Shown: positions 24,736-35,495 of the stretch, one piece after another
Layout of the letters: each line of letters begins with the position of its first letter
Position numbering within the stretch: the stretch's first letter is position 1
NCBI RefSeq assembly: GCF_016592555.1
Contig: NZ_AP014546.1
Coordinates: forward strand, 4,031,482-4,095,481
Length of the DNA: 64,000 bases
From: Neptunomonas japonica JAMM 1380
GTDB lineage: Bacteria > Pseudomonadota > Gammaproteobacteria > Pseudomonadales > Balneatricaceae
Direction of reading: 5' to 3'
Program-made: the position numbers and the translations under genes
The notes under the pieces: model-generated
The model's database searches: none
What the model was told of the DNA's origin: nothing
What the model saw: the letters and a program-made list of their open reading frames with translations, nothing else

Positions 24736-25896
24736 ATGTCTACTCAAATAATACTGCCTCGTATCATGCAGGTGGGTGAAGGTGCTAGCCAAGAGATTTC
24801 ATCTGTATTGGCCAGCCTTAACTGCCAAAAACCGCTCATCATTACCGACAAAGTAATGGTTGAGCTGGGCTATGTTAGTCGTATTAAAGAAGCATTATCC
24901 AAGCATAACATTAGCTGTGATGTTTTTGATGATACCGTTCCTGAACCTACCATTGGGTCGATCATGGCCGGCGTAGACAAGGTTCGTAACGGTAACTACG
25001 ATGCAATTATCGCTGTCGGTGGCGGAAGCCCAATCGATAGCGCCAAAGCCATTGCCATTCTTGGCAAATATGGTGGCTCGATGCGCGACTATAAATTCCC
25101 AAGAATCGTCAATGAATTGGGATTACCGATAATCGCTGTGCCAACCACCGCTGGCACTGGCTCCGAAGCTACCAAGTTCACTATTATTACCGATGAAGCT
25201 AACGATGAGAAAATGCTCTGTGTTGGCCTTGGTTTTATGCCAGTAGCCGCCTTGGTCGACTTTGACTTGACTCTAAGCCTACCACCAAGGATCACCGCCG
25301 ATACCGGTATCGATGCCCTCACGCATGCGATGGAAGCCTACGTCAGCAAAAAAGCCAACGCTTACAGCGACTCACAAGCCCTTGCAGCTATGCGCTTGAT
25401 CGGCCCTAATCTGCGTCGCGCTTTTCACGACGGCAAAGATAAACAGGCTCGTGAAGCCATGATGCTAGGTTCGACCTTAGCCGGCATTGGCTTTTCTAAT
25501 GCCTCAGTTGCTCTGGTTCATGGTATGAGCCGCCCGATAGGTGCGTTTTTCCATGTCCCCCATGGCCTATCAAACGCAATGCTGTTGCCAAGCGTAACTG
25601 AGTTTTCGATCGAGGGCGCGCCAGAGCGTTATGCCGACTGCGCCCGCGCGATGGGTATTGCCGACTCACAAGACAATACCGAGCAAGCCAATCAAAAACT
25701 ATTAAGCGAGCTACATGCGCTTAACGATGAGCTGAAAGTACCGACACCTTCAAAATTTGGTATCGATCAGGAGCAGTTTCTGTCTTTACTAGAGGAGATG
25801 GCAACACAAGCACTTAATTCAGGATCCCCCGGCAACAATCCTCGTGTTCCAAGTAAAGACGAAATCATTGCCATTTATAAGACCCTTTGGAATTAA
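24736..25896 (+). CDS. Iron-containing alcohol dehydrogenase (group III)
   Basis: 386 aa, the standard length. The NAD(P)-binding part contains AIIAVGGGSPIDSAKAIA and VPTTAGTGSEAT. The metal-binding part holds the Asp/His ligands in GIDALTHAMEAYVS and in LVHGMSRPIGAFFHVPHGLSNAML. An AGGAG ribosome-binding site lies 5 bases before the ATG. Such enzymes interconvert primary alcohols or hydroxyacids and aldehydes. Set between a TRAP importer and mmsA, it most likely oxidises an imported hydroxylated compound to a semialdehyde. The substrate is not readable from the sequence; 3-hydroxypropionate, 3-hydroxyisobutyrate or a related C3-C4 compound would fit the next enzyme. Confidence 0.92.
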   Translation: MSTQIILPRIMQVGEGASQEISSVLASLNCQKPLIITDKVMVELGYVSRIKEALSKHNISCDVFDDTVPEPTIGSIMAGVDKVRNGNYDAIIAVGGGSPIDSAKAIAILGKYGGSMRDYKFPRIVNELGLPIIAVPTTAGTGSEATKFTIITDEANDEKMLCVGLGFMPVAALVDFDLTLSLPPRITADTGIDALTHAMEAYVSKKANAYSDSQALAAMRLIGPNLRRAFHDGKDKQAREAMMLGSTLAGIGFSNASVALVHGMSRPIGAFFHVPHGLSNAMLLPSVTEFSIEGAPERYADCARAMGIADSQDNTEQANQKLLSELHALNDELKVPTPSKFGIDQEQFLSLLEEMATQALNSGSPGNNPRVPSKDEIIAIYKTLWN

Positions 25897-25946
25897 AAAG
25901 ACTATTAACCCCTTTATAAAGCCTTTAATGAAGAGAGTAACCACTT

Positions 25947-27443
25947 ATGAAAACTGTAGGACATCTAATCAACAATCGCGCAGTAGCATTGGCTGATAAC
26001 ACACGTACAACGCCGGTCTATAACCCAGCAACCGGCCAAGCGAGCAAAAAAGTCGCCTTAGCCAGCACAGCCACAGTGGAAGAAGCCATTGCAGCTGCTG
26101 AAGCGGCTTACCCGGCATGGCGCAATACTCCTCCACAAAAGCGTGCGGCAATCATGTTTCGCTTTAAAGAGCTGTTAGAGAAAAACGCCGAACGTATTGC
26201 TGAAGTTGTTGGAGAAGAACACGGTAAGATTAGTCATGATGCCATGGGCGAACTACAACGCGGTATCGAATGCGTCGAATATGCCTGCGCGGCTCCCGAA
26301 CTGTTAAAAGGCGAACACAGTAGAAATGTTGGTCCAGGAATCGATTGCTGGAGCGAATTTCAAGCACTCGGTGTGGTTACGGGTATCACTCCATTTAACT
26401 TCCCAGCAATGGTGCCGTTGTGGATGTACCCAATGGCAATTGTTTGCGGTAACACCTTTGTCCTTAAGCCATCTGAGCGCAACCCTTCTTCAGCTATGCT
26501 GGTTGCTGAACTACTTCACGAAGCTGGACTGCCAGCCGGTGTGTTAAATGTAGTAAATGGTGATAAGGAAGCGGTTGATGTATTGCTACGTGATGAGCGT
26601 GTAAAAGCAGTTAGTTTCGTCGGATCAACGCCAATCGCTGAATATATCTACACGACTGCTAACGCCAATGGAAAACGCTGTCAGGCACTCGGTGGTGCCA
26701 AAAACCACGCTATCGTCATGCCTGATGCCGACATGGATAACGCCGTTAACCAACTGTTAGGCGCTGCATTTGGCTCTTCTGGTGAGCGTTGCATGGCATT
26801 ATCAGTGGCCGTTGCTGTAGGTGATGCAGCAGCTGATGCTCTCATTTCAAAAATGAGTGTCGCTATGCAGCCGCTTAAAGTGGGTGCTTACTCTGATAGC
26901 AGCAATGACTTTGGCCCAGTCATTACACGCCAGCATCAAGAGAAGGTCGTTGGTTTCATCGACAGTGCCGAGCAAGATGGTGCAAAAATTGTGGTAGATG
27001 GCCGCAACCCTAAAATTGAAGGATTCGAAGACGGCTTCTTCGTTGGCGCCACCTTGATTGATGGTGTCACCACTAATATGGAGAGTTACAAGCAGGAAAT
27101 TTTTGGTCCTGTCCTACAGGTCGTTCGTGTGAACAGCATGGATGAAGCAATGCAGATGATCAACGATCACGAATACGGTAATGGTACTTGTATCTTTACT
27201 CGTGATGGCGAAGCAGCACGTTACTTCTCTGACAATATCCAAGTAGGCATGGTAGGAATCAACGTTCCACTACCTGTCCCTGTTGCTTACCATAGTTTCG
27301 GTGGTTGGAAGCGTTCTTTATTTGGTGATTTACATGCATACGGTCCCGATGCTGTACGTTTTTACACCAAACGTAAGACGATCACTCAACGCTGGCCTTC
27401 TAGCGGCGTTCGAGAAGGCGTCGATTTCTCATTCCCAGCGTAA
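25947..27443 (+). CDS. mmsA: CoA-acylating (methyl)malonate-semialdehyde dehydrogenase
   Basis: 498 aa, the usual MmsA length. It converts methylmalonate semialdehyde to propionyl-CoA, or malonate semialdehyde to acetyl-CoA, using NAD and CoA and releasing CO2. Landmarks are VTGITPFNFPAMVPLWM, the nucleotide-binding VSFVGSTPIAEYIY, GGAKNHAIVMPDAD, GSSGERCMALS with catalytic Cys282, and a C-terminal PVAYHSFGGWKRSLFGD. It is last in the TRAP and dehydrogenase operon, which suggests the imported compound is carried through to an acyl-CoA. A long inverted repeat follows the stop. A valine-pathway role is less likely because no other valine catabolic gene is nearby. Confidence 0.93.
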   Translation: MKTVGHLINNRAVALADNTRTTPVYNPATGQASKKVALASTATVEEAIAAAEAAYPAWRNTPPQKRAAIMFRFKELLEKNAERIAEVVGEEHGKISHDAMGELQRGIECVEYACAAPELLKGEHSRNVGPGIDCWSEFQALGVVTGITPFNFPAMVPLWMYPMAIVCGNTFVLKPSERNPSSAMLVAELLHEAGLPAGVLNVVNGDKEAVDVLLRDERVKAVSFVGSTPIAEYIYTTANANGKRCQALGGAKNHAIVMPDADMDNAVNQLLGAAFGSSGERCMALSVAVAVGDAAADALISKMSVAMQPLKVGAYSDSSNDFGPVITRQHQEKVVGFIDSAEQDGAKIVVDGRNPKIEGFEDGFFVGATLIDGVTTNMESYKQEIFGPVLQVVRVNSMDEAMQMINDHEYGNGTCIFTRDGEAARYFSDNIQVGMVGINVPLPVPVAYHSFGGWKRSLFGDLHAYGPDAVRFYTKRKTITQRWPSSGVREGVDFSFPA

Positions 27444-27456
27444 TACTTAGACCAAC

Positions 27457-27486
27457 CAAAGCCTTGGTTTTTTAACCAAGGCTTTG
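27457..27486. terminator. Long hairpin between mmsA and the convergent iclR gene
   Basis: CAAAGCCTTGGTT (27457-27469) and AACCAAGGCTTTG (27474-27486) form a perfect 13-bp stem with a TTTT loop. No long T run follows on either side, so termination may be partial. It lies between two convergent genes and could serve both. Confidence 0.65.
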
Positions 27487-27517
27487 TATCAATTAAAACA
27501 GACCTTGTATTTACAGG

Positions 27518-28303
27518 TCACTCTCCGCTATCCATAACGGGAGAGTTCAGCAAATCACTGATTTCAGCTGCTGCCTGTCGTAATAACGGCTCATACGCCT
27601 TCAATTCCTCAAGGCTTTTCCGCACAACAGGAACATGGGTGTATAAACTTGCAATAAATTGCCCATCTTCATTCTTAATAGGTACTGAGCACCCCACCAT
27701 ACCATCGATATATTCTTCATTATCAATGCCCATCTCATTGGCGCGAGTCAAGATCAAAGACTCCTCAAGAGAATCCGGATCCGTTAACGTTGAACGAGAC
27801 AGCTTATCGAGTGGGAGGTTATTTATTACCCGATGGCGCATGTTTTTTGGGAGAAAACTAAGATACAACTTACCGCTAGATGTACACCATAATGGCACCC
27901 GACTACCCGCCTTAAGGTTAAACTGTAAAGGCCAGCTAGATTCGACTCGGTCATAATAGACCATCTCTGTTCCATCCGGAATTGCAATCCCACAGGCTTC
28001 ATCTAGCTGACGGCCCAACCGTTGTAAAATTGCTTGGCGTTGAATTTGAAAGCGGCTGCTGTACAAAACCCCTAATGCGACTTTGTACATACGCCTTGCG
28101 GGTACCACTTTTCCACGCATATTTATTTGAATGTAGCCATCATCTTCTAGCTGTTGAATAAGGCGATGCAAACTAGCTTTTGGAATACCCAAATGAAATG
28201 AAAGATCTGCGGGTGACATCGGCTGCTCTAAGGAGGAAACCGCTTCCACTATTTCCATAACTCGAGTTACTGATGGGCCTCGACCTGCACGTTGCGATGT
28301 CAT
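27518..28303 (-). CDS. IclR family transcriptional regulator
   Basis: 261 aa. The N-terminal winged helix-turn-helix (about residues 12-75) contains PADLSFHLGIPKASLHRLIQ and LEDDGYI. The effector domain (about 85-250) has the IclR pattern GSRVPLWCTSSGKLYLSFL and MVGCSVPIKNEDGQFIASLYTHVP. It faces the TRAP, dehydrogenase and mmsA operon convergently and is its likely local regulator, with the effector probably an intermediate of the pathway. The ribosome-binding site before the first ATG is weak. A dyad immediately upstream (28323-28340) suggests autoregulation. Confidence 0.9.
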   Translation of the reverse strand: MTSQRAGRGPSVTRVMEIVEAVSSLEQPMSPADLSFHLGIPKASLHRLIQQLEDDGYIQINMRGKVVPARRMYKVALGVLYSSRFQIQRQAILQRLGRQLDEACGIAIPDGTEMVYYDRVESSWPLQFNLKAGSRVPLWCTSSGKLYLSFLPKNMRHRVINNLPLDKLSRSTLTDPDSLEESLILTRANEMGIDNEEYIDGMVGCSVPIKNEDGQFIASLYTHVPVVRKSLEELKAYEPLLRQAAAEISDLLNSPVMDSGE

Positions 28304-28322
28304 CGTCTTAAAAAGCCTTTTT

Positions 28323-28340
28323 ATGAACTTGGGGTTCTAT
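28323..28340 (-). promoter_or_regulatory. Dyad upstream of the IclR gene, candidate operator
   Basis: ATGAAC (28323-28328), a 5-base centre, then GTTCTAT (28334-28340). The GAAC...GTTC symmetry 20-37 bases before the start codon is typical of IclR-family self-repression sites. It partly matches the GTTC/GAAAC arms of the dyad at 21363-21385 before the TRAP operon. Confidence 0.4.
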
Positions 28341-28394
28341 TGTGAGCATATAAAATATATATATCAAAGAGAAAGGACGCAATGGACCTACCAG

Positions 28395-28430
28395 GCATAA
28401 AAATAATGCCCACTCCTGAAAGTGGACATT
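28395..28430 (-). terminator. Probable terminator of glmS
   Basis: AATGCCCACT (28405-28414) and AGTGGACATT (28421-28430) form a 10-bp stem with one mismatch and a 6-base loop. On the minus strand a T-rich tail follows. It is about 115 bases beyond the glmS stop, and the space between holds no gene. Confidence 0.55.
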
Positions 28431-28544
28431 ACTTACGGGTGTTATTTCAAAAAACGTTAACACCTCTATCTATCAGCTGCCCCTCACAGAACCGCTTGCT
28501 TGTCATAGGTTTTAATCATTGCGATCAAAAAATGAGCTAGTGCT

Positions 28545-30371
28545 TTATTCTACCGTTACAGATTTTGCCAAGTTACGAGGCTGGTCAACATCGGTGCCTT
28601 TCAACACAGCCACATGGTACGACAAAAGCTGCAATGGGATCGTATAAACGATCGGCTCAAGTATTTCAGGCATATCAGGCATACCTAATACGTGAATACC
28701 TTCACCCGGTTGCACTTTTTGTGTACAGCCAGCAAAAACAAACAACTCTCCACCACGTGCACTGACTTCCTGTAAGTTAGCTTTAAGTTTATCCAACATA
28801 TCATTGCGTGGAGCAACCGTAACAACAGGCATGTCTTTATCAACTAACGCCAAAGGTCCATGCTTAAGCTCTCCGGCTGGATAAGCCTCTGCATGAATAT
28901 AAGAGATCTCTTTAAGCTTTAACGCCCCTTCCATTGCTATCGGGTAAAGCGTACCTCTACCTAAGAACAAAGAATGCTGCTTTTCAGCAAAGGCTTGCGA
29001 CATTAGCTCAATATCACTATCCATTTGCAGTGATTCTTCAATCAATGCGGGTAATAACATCATTGATTCAACTATTTGATGCTCCAATGCTTCTGTTATT
29101 TTAAAGCGTCGACCAATAACCAGCGTTGTTAACAGCAAACATACGAGCTGGGTCGTGAAAGCCTTGGTTGAAGCCACGCCTATTTCAGGCCCAGCATTGG
29201 TCATTAGGCACAGATCAGACTCTCGAACCAATGAGCTTCCCGGAACATTACAGATCGTCAGACTCGCTAAAATTTGATCTTTAACATCACGCAGCGCAGC
29301 GAGTGTATCAGCCGTCTCTCCTGATTGAGAGATAGAGATAAACAAGGTGCCTTCTTGAATCACAACTGGACGATAGCGATACTCACTTGCGACTTCAACA
29401 TGACAAGGAATACCCGCCAGCCCTTCCATCCAATACTTAGCAATGAGTCCTGCATGATAACTCGTACCGCACGCTATTATCTGGATTTGCTTAACCTGAT
29501 CAAAAATAGCTGCAGCCTGTTCACCAAATGCGCGCTCATTAACTAGCGCATCTTGAATTCGATCCTGAAAGGCAGCCAATGTAACCGTTGGTTGCTCATA
29601 GATCTCTTTCATCATGAAATGCTTGAACTTACCCTTCTCTGTCGCTGAAGTGGCGTGCTCGTACTGGGTGACTTCTCGCTCAACGATCTCACCATTAATA
29701 TCCCAAACGGTAATTTCGTCTCTTGTTAGGTGTGCAATATCACCTTCTTCTAAAAACATAAAGCGATCGGTAACTGGCAACAGTGCTAACTGATCAGACG
29801 CGATAAAGTTTTCACCAATACCCACACCAATCACCAAAGGGCTACCTTGACGTGCAGCGATTAGCTCACCAGGTTTATCTTCATGAATAACACCCAGTGC
29901 AAAAGCACCATCCAAAGAAGCAACCGTATCTTTCACAGCACTTAAGTGATCGGCACCTGATTTAATTGCTCGGTCTAATAAATGAGCAATAACTTCGGTA
30001 TCCGTTTGTGAACTGAAGTTATAACCAGAAATCATCAGTTCTGACTTTAGCTCTTCAAAGTTCTCAATAATGCCATTGTGCACAACCGCGACAGATGTGC
30101 CTGACATATGTGGATGAGCATTATGTTCAGAAGGCTTGCCATGTGTTGCCCAGCGCGTGTGTGCTATACCAGCAGAACCGATCAAAGGTTCGTCATCCAG
30201 TGCATCAGCTAATGCCTGCACCTTGCCAGCGCGGCGTAATCGATGAATTAACTCGCCATCCCAAATAGCCATGCCTGCAGAGTCATACCCTCTGTACTCC
30301 AGACGACGTAAGCCTTCTAATAAAATCCCTGATACTGAACGCTCAGCTGTTGCTCCAACAATACCGCACAT
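28545..30371 (-). CDS. glmS: Glutamine-fructose-6-phosphate aminotransferase GlmS
   Basis: 608 aa, matching bacterial GlmS (about 609). It makes glucosamine-6-phosphate from fructose-6-phosphate and glutamine, the first step to UDP-GlcNAc for peptidoglycan and LPS. Cys2 (MCGIVG) is the N-terminal glutaminase nucleophile, followed by RRLEYRGYDSAG and HTRWATHGKPSEHNAHPH. Two SIS domains carry ACGTSYHAG, SQSGETADTLAAL and the C-terminal LAKSVTVE. It follows glmU by 12 bases in a leftward operon. No glmS ribozyme-like structure is expected or seen in this kind of bacterium. Confidence 0.98.
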   Translation of the reverse strand: MCGIVGATAERSVSGILLEGLRRLEYRGYDSAGMAIWDGELIHRLRRAGKVQALADALDDEPLIGSAGIAHTRWATHGKPSEHNAHPHMSGTSVAVVHNGIIENFEELKSELMISGYNFSSQTDTEVIAHLLDRAIKSGADHLSAVKDTVASLDGAFALGVIHEDKPGELIAARQGSPLVIGVGIGENFIASDQLALLPVTDRFMFLEEGDIAHLTRDEITVWDINGEIVEREVTQYEHATSATEKGKFKHFMMKEIYEQPTVTLAAFQDRIQDALVNERAFGEQAAAIFDQVKQIQIIACGTSYHAGLIAKYWMEGLAGIPCHVEVASEYRYRPVVIQEGTLFISISQSGETADTLAALRDVKDQILASLTICNVPGSSLVRESDLCLMTNAGPEIGVASTKAFTTQLVCLLLTTLVIGRRFKITEALEHQIVESMMLLPALIEESLQMDSDIELMSQAFAEKQHSLFLGRGTLYPIAMEGALKLKEISYIHAEAYPAGELKHGPLALVDKDMPVVTVAPRNDMLDKLKANLQEVSARGGELFVFAGCTQKVQPGEGIHVLGMPDMPEILEPIVYTIPLQLLSYHVAVLKGTDVDQPRNLAKSVTVE

Positions 30372-30383
30372 ACTTGCTTCTCC

Positions 30384-31748
30384 TTAGCCTTTCTTGACTG
30401 GGCGCTGCCAGTTAGACAAATTAGTTTGTTTGCCACGTGCTACCGCAAGCTGGCTTTGGATCACTTCTTTGGTAATGGTAGAACCAGCACCAACAGTAGC
30501 ACCAGAGCCTATCTTAACCGGCGCCACTAAAGCAGTATTTGAACCAATAAATACTTGGTCACCAATTTCAGTCAATGATTTATTTACACCATCATAGTTA
30601 CAGGTGATTGTGCCTGCGCCAATATTAGTATTTTTACCGATAACCGCATCACCTACATAACTAAGATGATTAATTTTTGATCCTTCGCCGACAATAGCTT
30701 TTTTGGTCTCTACAAAATTCCCCACTTTAGCCCCAGCAGCAAGCTGGGTACCCGGGCGAATTCGAGCAAAAGGTCCTACGTCGCAATTAGCGGCAATCGT
30801 AGAGTCTTCTATGACACTATTAGCGCGGATATGTGTGTTATCACCGATCGTTGCATTTTTAATAATGCAGTTAGGTTCAATCAATACACCGTGACCCAAC
30901 ACTACATCGCCTTCAAACACCGCGTTTACATCGATAATGACATCACCAGCTACTGATACATTACCCCTTACATCTACACGAGATGGGTCTGCTAGTGTTG
31001 CACCATTCAGCATTAGAACTTCTGCCTGCTGTAACTGGTGCCAACGTTCGAGTTCAGCTAGTTGAACTCGATTATTAACGCCCTGAACTTCTTGCTCACA
31101 AGCAGGGTGCTGAGTCTCTATGGAAACACTTTCCTCTGCTGCCATAGCAATAATGTCGGTTAAATAATATTCGCCCTGAGCATTATTCGAAGACAGCTGT
31201 GGTAACCACTTAAGCAACAAGCCTGTAGGTACTGCCATTATGCCAGTATTAACTTCTGTTACTTTAAGCTGCTCATCTGAAGCATCTTTCTGCTCAACAA
31301 TGGCAATGACTTTATTGGCATCATTACGAATAATTCGACCATAGCCCGTTGGGTTTTGTAGATGTACTGTCAATAAACCCAAATTTCCTTTAGCGGCAAT
31401 ATCAACCAATTGCTGCATTGTCTCAGAGCGGGTTAGCGGCACATCCCCATACAGGATCAATGTAACGCCTTCAGGATCAACGTTAGGCAGCGCTTGAGCA
31501 ACAGCATGTCCTGTCCCAAGCTGCTCCTTTTGCATAGAGAAGGTTAGCTGCTCATTAGCAAGAGCGGTTTCTAATAATGCGGCACCGTGCCCAATGACTA
31601 CATGAAGCTTTGCCTGCTCTATATGACGAGCTTGGTCTAATACATGTTTCACCATCGGCTTTCCAGCGACAGCATGTAGAACTTTTGGCAGAGAAGATTT
31701 CATGCGGCTTCCCTGGCCCGCTGCAAGGATTACAATATCCGTTGTCAT
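30384..31748 (-). CDS. glmU: Bifunctional UDP-GlcNAc pyrophosphorylase/GlcN-1-P acetyltransferase GlmU
   Basis: 454 aa from the ATG at 31748. The frame extends six codons upstream, but AGGA lies 7 bases before this ATG and the protein then starts at the canonical MTTDIVILAAGQGSRM. The N-terminal uridyltransferase contains LPKVLHAVAGKPM, QLGTGHAVAQALP and LYGDVPL. From about residue 250 a left-handed beta-helix of hexapeptide repeats forms the acetyltransferase, with GNFVETKKA and NYDGVNK. It provides UDP-GlcNAc for the envelope. It heads the glmU-glmS operon and is divergent from a TrmB-type regulator. Confidence 0.98.
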   Translation of the reverse strand: MTTDIVILAAGQGSRMKSSLPKVLHAVAGKPMVKHVLDQARHIEQAKLHVVIGHGAALLETALANEQLTFSMQKEQLGTGHAVAQALPNVDPEGVTLILYGDVPLTRSETMQQLVDIAAKGNLGLLTVHLQNPTGYGRIIRNDANKVIAIVEQKDASDEQLKVTEVNTGIMAVPTGLLLKWLPQLSSNNAQGEYYLTDIIAMAAEESVSIETQHPACEQEVQGVNNRVQLAELERWHQLQQAEVLMLNGATLADPSRVDVRGNVSVAGDVIIDVNAVFEGDVVLGHGVLIEPNCIIKNATIGDNTHIRANSVIEDSTIAANCDVGPFARIRPGTQLAAGAKVGNFVETKKAIVGEGSKINHLSYVGDAVIGKNTNIGAGTITCNYDGVNKSLTEIGDQVFIGSNTALVAPVKIGSGATVGAGSTITKEVIQSQLAVARGKQTNLSNWQRPVKKG

Positions 31749-31860
31749 TATCCGATCCTGTAGCATCTTATGATGTGTTATTGGCAGAATTTATTTATGT
31801 CCGCTAATCTATATTATAGTTCAACTTATACAATACTTTTTGTCTGGAAAATTTTGACAA

Positions 31861-32601
31861 ATGCAATATTCTATTCTTGAAAGACTCGGCTTTGACCAGC
31901 GAGAAATAACGATCTACCGCGCCTTACTGTCGCTAGGCCCTAGCCCTATAAGGAGCATTGCCGATAAAGCCGGTATTAATCGTGGTACAACTTACGACTG
32001 CTTAAAAGGGCTTTTACAAAAAGGTATTGTCAGCTATTTACCAAAAGGAAAGCGCCGCCTTTTCTCTCCGCGTAACCCTGAAGTACTCTTACAGCTAGCT
32101 GAACAAAGGCAACATGAGATAGAAAATACGATACAACAGCTAAAAACTTCGATTATTCCAGAGTTAAATCATCTCAAACCGGACTTTTCTGCTGCTAATG
32201 TTCAATTTTATGAAGGGGATGACGGTATTGAATTCGTACTCAGAGATATTTTGAGTAGTGTTTCTAAAAGTAATGAGCGACAGTATTCTGTCTTCTCATC
32301 AAAGCCAATACGCTCTCATCTGTATAGGCCCTTCCCAAATTACACCGCCCAGAGGATCCAAAAACAGATTGGCGTCAGAGTTATTGCCATAGGTGACGGC
32401 GGGGAAGATGCAGAGCTTTCAGAGAGAAAATGGATAAAAACAGAAGGTCATGTGGATGCCGCTTATATTGCTATATATCCACCAAAATGTGCGATTATCT
32501 CTTTAGCCTCCAATAACTACCCAACAGCAGTACTGATTGACTCAAAAGAGGTCTCTGCAGCTCAAAAGATTATTTTTGATACATTGTGGGGTGTTCTTTA
32601 A
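31861..32601 (+). CDS. TrmB-family winged-helix transcriptional regulator
   Basis: 246 aa. The N-terminal TrmB helix-turn-helix (about residues 5-70) shows LERLGFDQREITIYRALLSL, IADKAGINRGTTYDCLKGLL and a wing with KGKRRLFSPRNPE. A coiled-coil-like stretch (about 75-105) leads to a C-terminal ligand domain (about 115-246) with a phospholipase-D-like/TrmB effector pattern. TrmB proteins are best known from archaea as sugar-responsive regulators. The gene is divergent from glmU (112-base spacer) and convergent with the atp operon, so control of glmUS in response to an amino sugar is an attractive inference. The start has only a weak ribosome-binding site. Confidence 0.8.
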   Translation: MQYSILERLGFDQREITIYRALLSLGPSPIRSIADKAGINRGTTYDCLKGLLQKGIVSYLPKGKRRLFSPRNPEVLLQLAEQRQHEIENTIQQLKTSIIPELNHLKPDFSAANVQFYEGDDGIEFVLRDILSSVSKSNERQYSVFSSKPIRSHLYRPFPNYTAQRIQKQIGVRVIAIGDGGEDAELSERKWIKTEGHVDAAYIAIYPPKCAIISLASNNYPTAVLIDSKEVSAAQKIIFDTLWGVL

Positions 32602-32635
32602 AGCTTTCTACTTATTTGAAGCAAGCTTCAGACAC

Positions 32636-32662
32636 AAAAAAGGCAGCCGAAGCTGCCTTTTT
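32636..32662. terminator. Bidirectional terminator between the TrmB gene and atpC
   Basis: AGGCAGC (32641-32647) pairs with GCTGCCT (32652-32658) around CGAA. An A run lies on the left and a T run on the right, so it can terminate both convergent transcripts. It lies 28 bases past the atpC stop. Confidence 0.88.
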
Positions 32663-32690
32663 ATTCGATTGTAACTCAACGACGTCAGTC

Positions 32691-33116
32691 TTATTTACTG
32701 AGCTTTTTGCGAATTTGCTGTAGCGTGCGGAGTTGAGCCGCAGCTTCAGCCAGCTGAGAAGCAGCGCGACCGTATTCGAATTCGCTCTGCTTATCACCCA
32801 TCGCTTGTTCAGCGTGTTTCTGCGCGTCAAGAGCAGCCGCTTCGTCCAGATCGCCTGCATGCAATGCAGTGTCTGCCAAAACGATGATCTTGTTAGGCTG
32901 TACTTCTAGGAAGCCGCCAGATACGTAGAAGATATCCTGTTCGCCGCCCTGCTTACGCATTTCGACAGGGCCTGGTTTCAGTTCCGTCAGAAGCGGAGCG
33001 TGACCTGGGTAGATACCCAGATCACCCAGGCTACCTGTTACTGATACGAACTCGATCAGACCAGAGAAGATCTCTTCTTCAGCACTTACGATATCGCAAT
33101 GAACAGTCATAGCCAT
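32691..33116 (-). CDS. atpC: ATP synthase F1 epsilon subunit
   Basis: 141 aa, the usual length. The central-stalk subunit contacts gamma and the c-ring and can inhibit ATP hydrolysis. The N-terminal beta-sandwich has [39 protein letters not shown] and [12 protein letters not shown]; a two-helix C-terminus follows with [10 protein letters not shown]. It is the last gene of the leftward atp operon, 33 bases after atpD, and a terminator follows. Confidence 0.98.
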   Translation of the reverse strand: MAMTVHCDIVSAEEEIFSGLIEFVSVTGSLGDLGIYPGHAPLLTELKPGPVEMRKQGGEQDIFYVSGGFLEVQPNKIIVLADTALHAGDLDEAAALDAQKHAEQAMGDKQSEFEYGRAASQLAEAAAQLRTLQQIRKKLSK

Positions 33117-33149
33117 GTTGTTTTCCTTCTAAAGGTTTACCAAAAGCAA

Positions 33150-34538
<1,389 letters not shown>

Positions 34539-34562
34539 TTAAATTTTAACCCGTTCACCGCA

Positions 34563-35426
34563 TTAAACAGCCGCAGCACCACTAACAATTTCAGAAATTT
34601 CCTGAGTAATTGCTGCTTGACGAGCTTTGTTATAAATCATTTGAAGTTCGTCAATCAAATCACCGGCATTGTCAGTTGCACTTTTCATTGCCAGCATTCG
34701 CGCCGCCTGTTCACAGGCGTTATTCTCAACTACTGCCTGATACACTTCGGACTCAACATAACGCATAAGAAGGCCATTCAGCAGTTCTTTAGCATCAGGT
34801 TCATAAATATAGTCCCAGTGATGATTCAGCAGCGCCTCATCGTCTTCTGCTTTCAGTGGAAGCACTTGTTCAACCTGCGGGGCCTGCGTCATTGTGTTAA
34901 CAAAAGTGTTAGACACAACGTACAGACGATCCAGCTTGCCTTCAGAATAAGAATCCAGCATAACCTTCACAGCACCGATCAGATCCGTTACTTCTGGCTG
35001 ATCACCCAAATGGGTTTTTGCTGCTACTACGTTACCACCGTAAGTCTTAAAAAATGAAACAGCTTTAGATCCTAACGCACAAACGTCAATCTCGACGCCT
35101 TTGTCGTTGAACTCTTTCATGCTTAACATGGCTTTCTTGAACGAATTAATGTTCAGTCCACCACAAAGTCCACGGTCAGTTGCTACAATAATGTAACCAA
35201 CACGTTTAACTTCACGTTCTTGCATGTAAAGATGCTTGTATTCAGGATTTGATTTTGCCAAATGCTGAATAACACCACGGATACTGCGAGCGTACGGGCG
35301 GGAAGAATGCATGCGATCCTGAGCTTTACGCATCTTTGACGCAGCAACCATTTCCATGGCGCTGGTAATTTTGCGTGTGCTACCGATGCTCGCTATTTGC
35401 GTCTTAATCTCTTTTCCGACTGCCAT
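34563..35426 (-). CDS. atpG: ATP synthase F1 gamma subunit
   Basis: 287 aa, identical in length to E. coli AtpG. The rotor shaft consists of N- and C-terminal helices: [30 protein letters not shown] at the start in the usual coiled-coil form, and the C-terminal [21 protein letters not shown] conserved [11 protein letters not shown] segment lies at about residues 80-90. It stands between atpA and atpD. Confidence 0.98.
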   Translation of the reverse strand: MAVGKEIKTQIASIGSTRKITSAMEMVAASKMRKAQDRMHSSRPYARSIRGVIQHLAKSNPEYKHLYMQEREVKRVGYIIVATDRGLCGGLNINSFKKAMLSMKEFNDKGVEIDVCALGSKAVSFFKTYGGNVVAAKTHLGDQPEVTDLIGAVKVMLDSYSEGKLDRLYVVSNTFVNTMTQAPQVEQVLPLKAEDDEALLNHHWDYIYEPDAKELLNGLLMRYVESEVYQAVVENNACEQAARMLAMKSATDNAGDLIDELQMIYNKARQAAITQEISEIVSGAAAV

Positions 35427-35495
35427 AGATCCGCCTATCTAACCTTAACTTAGTAAAGGCCTGCAAAATAATACAGGCCACCACTCACTGAGTGC

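Noticed and set aside
24736..27443. Valine degradation (mmsAB) operon
   Set aside because: MmsB (3-hydroxyisobutyrate dehydrogenase) and acyl-CoA genes are absent, and the partner is an iron alcohol dehydrogenase with a TRAP importer, so a dedicated uptake and oxidation pathway fits better.
28545..31748. Possible glmS ribozyme or riboswitch for the glmU-glmS operon
   Set aside because: The ribozyme is a feature of Gram-positive bacteria, and glmU and glmS are only 12 bases apart, leaving no room for such a structure before glmS.
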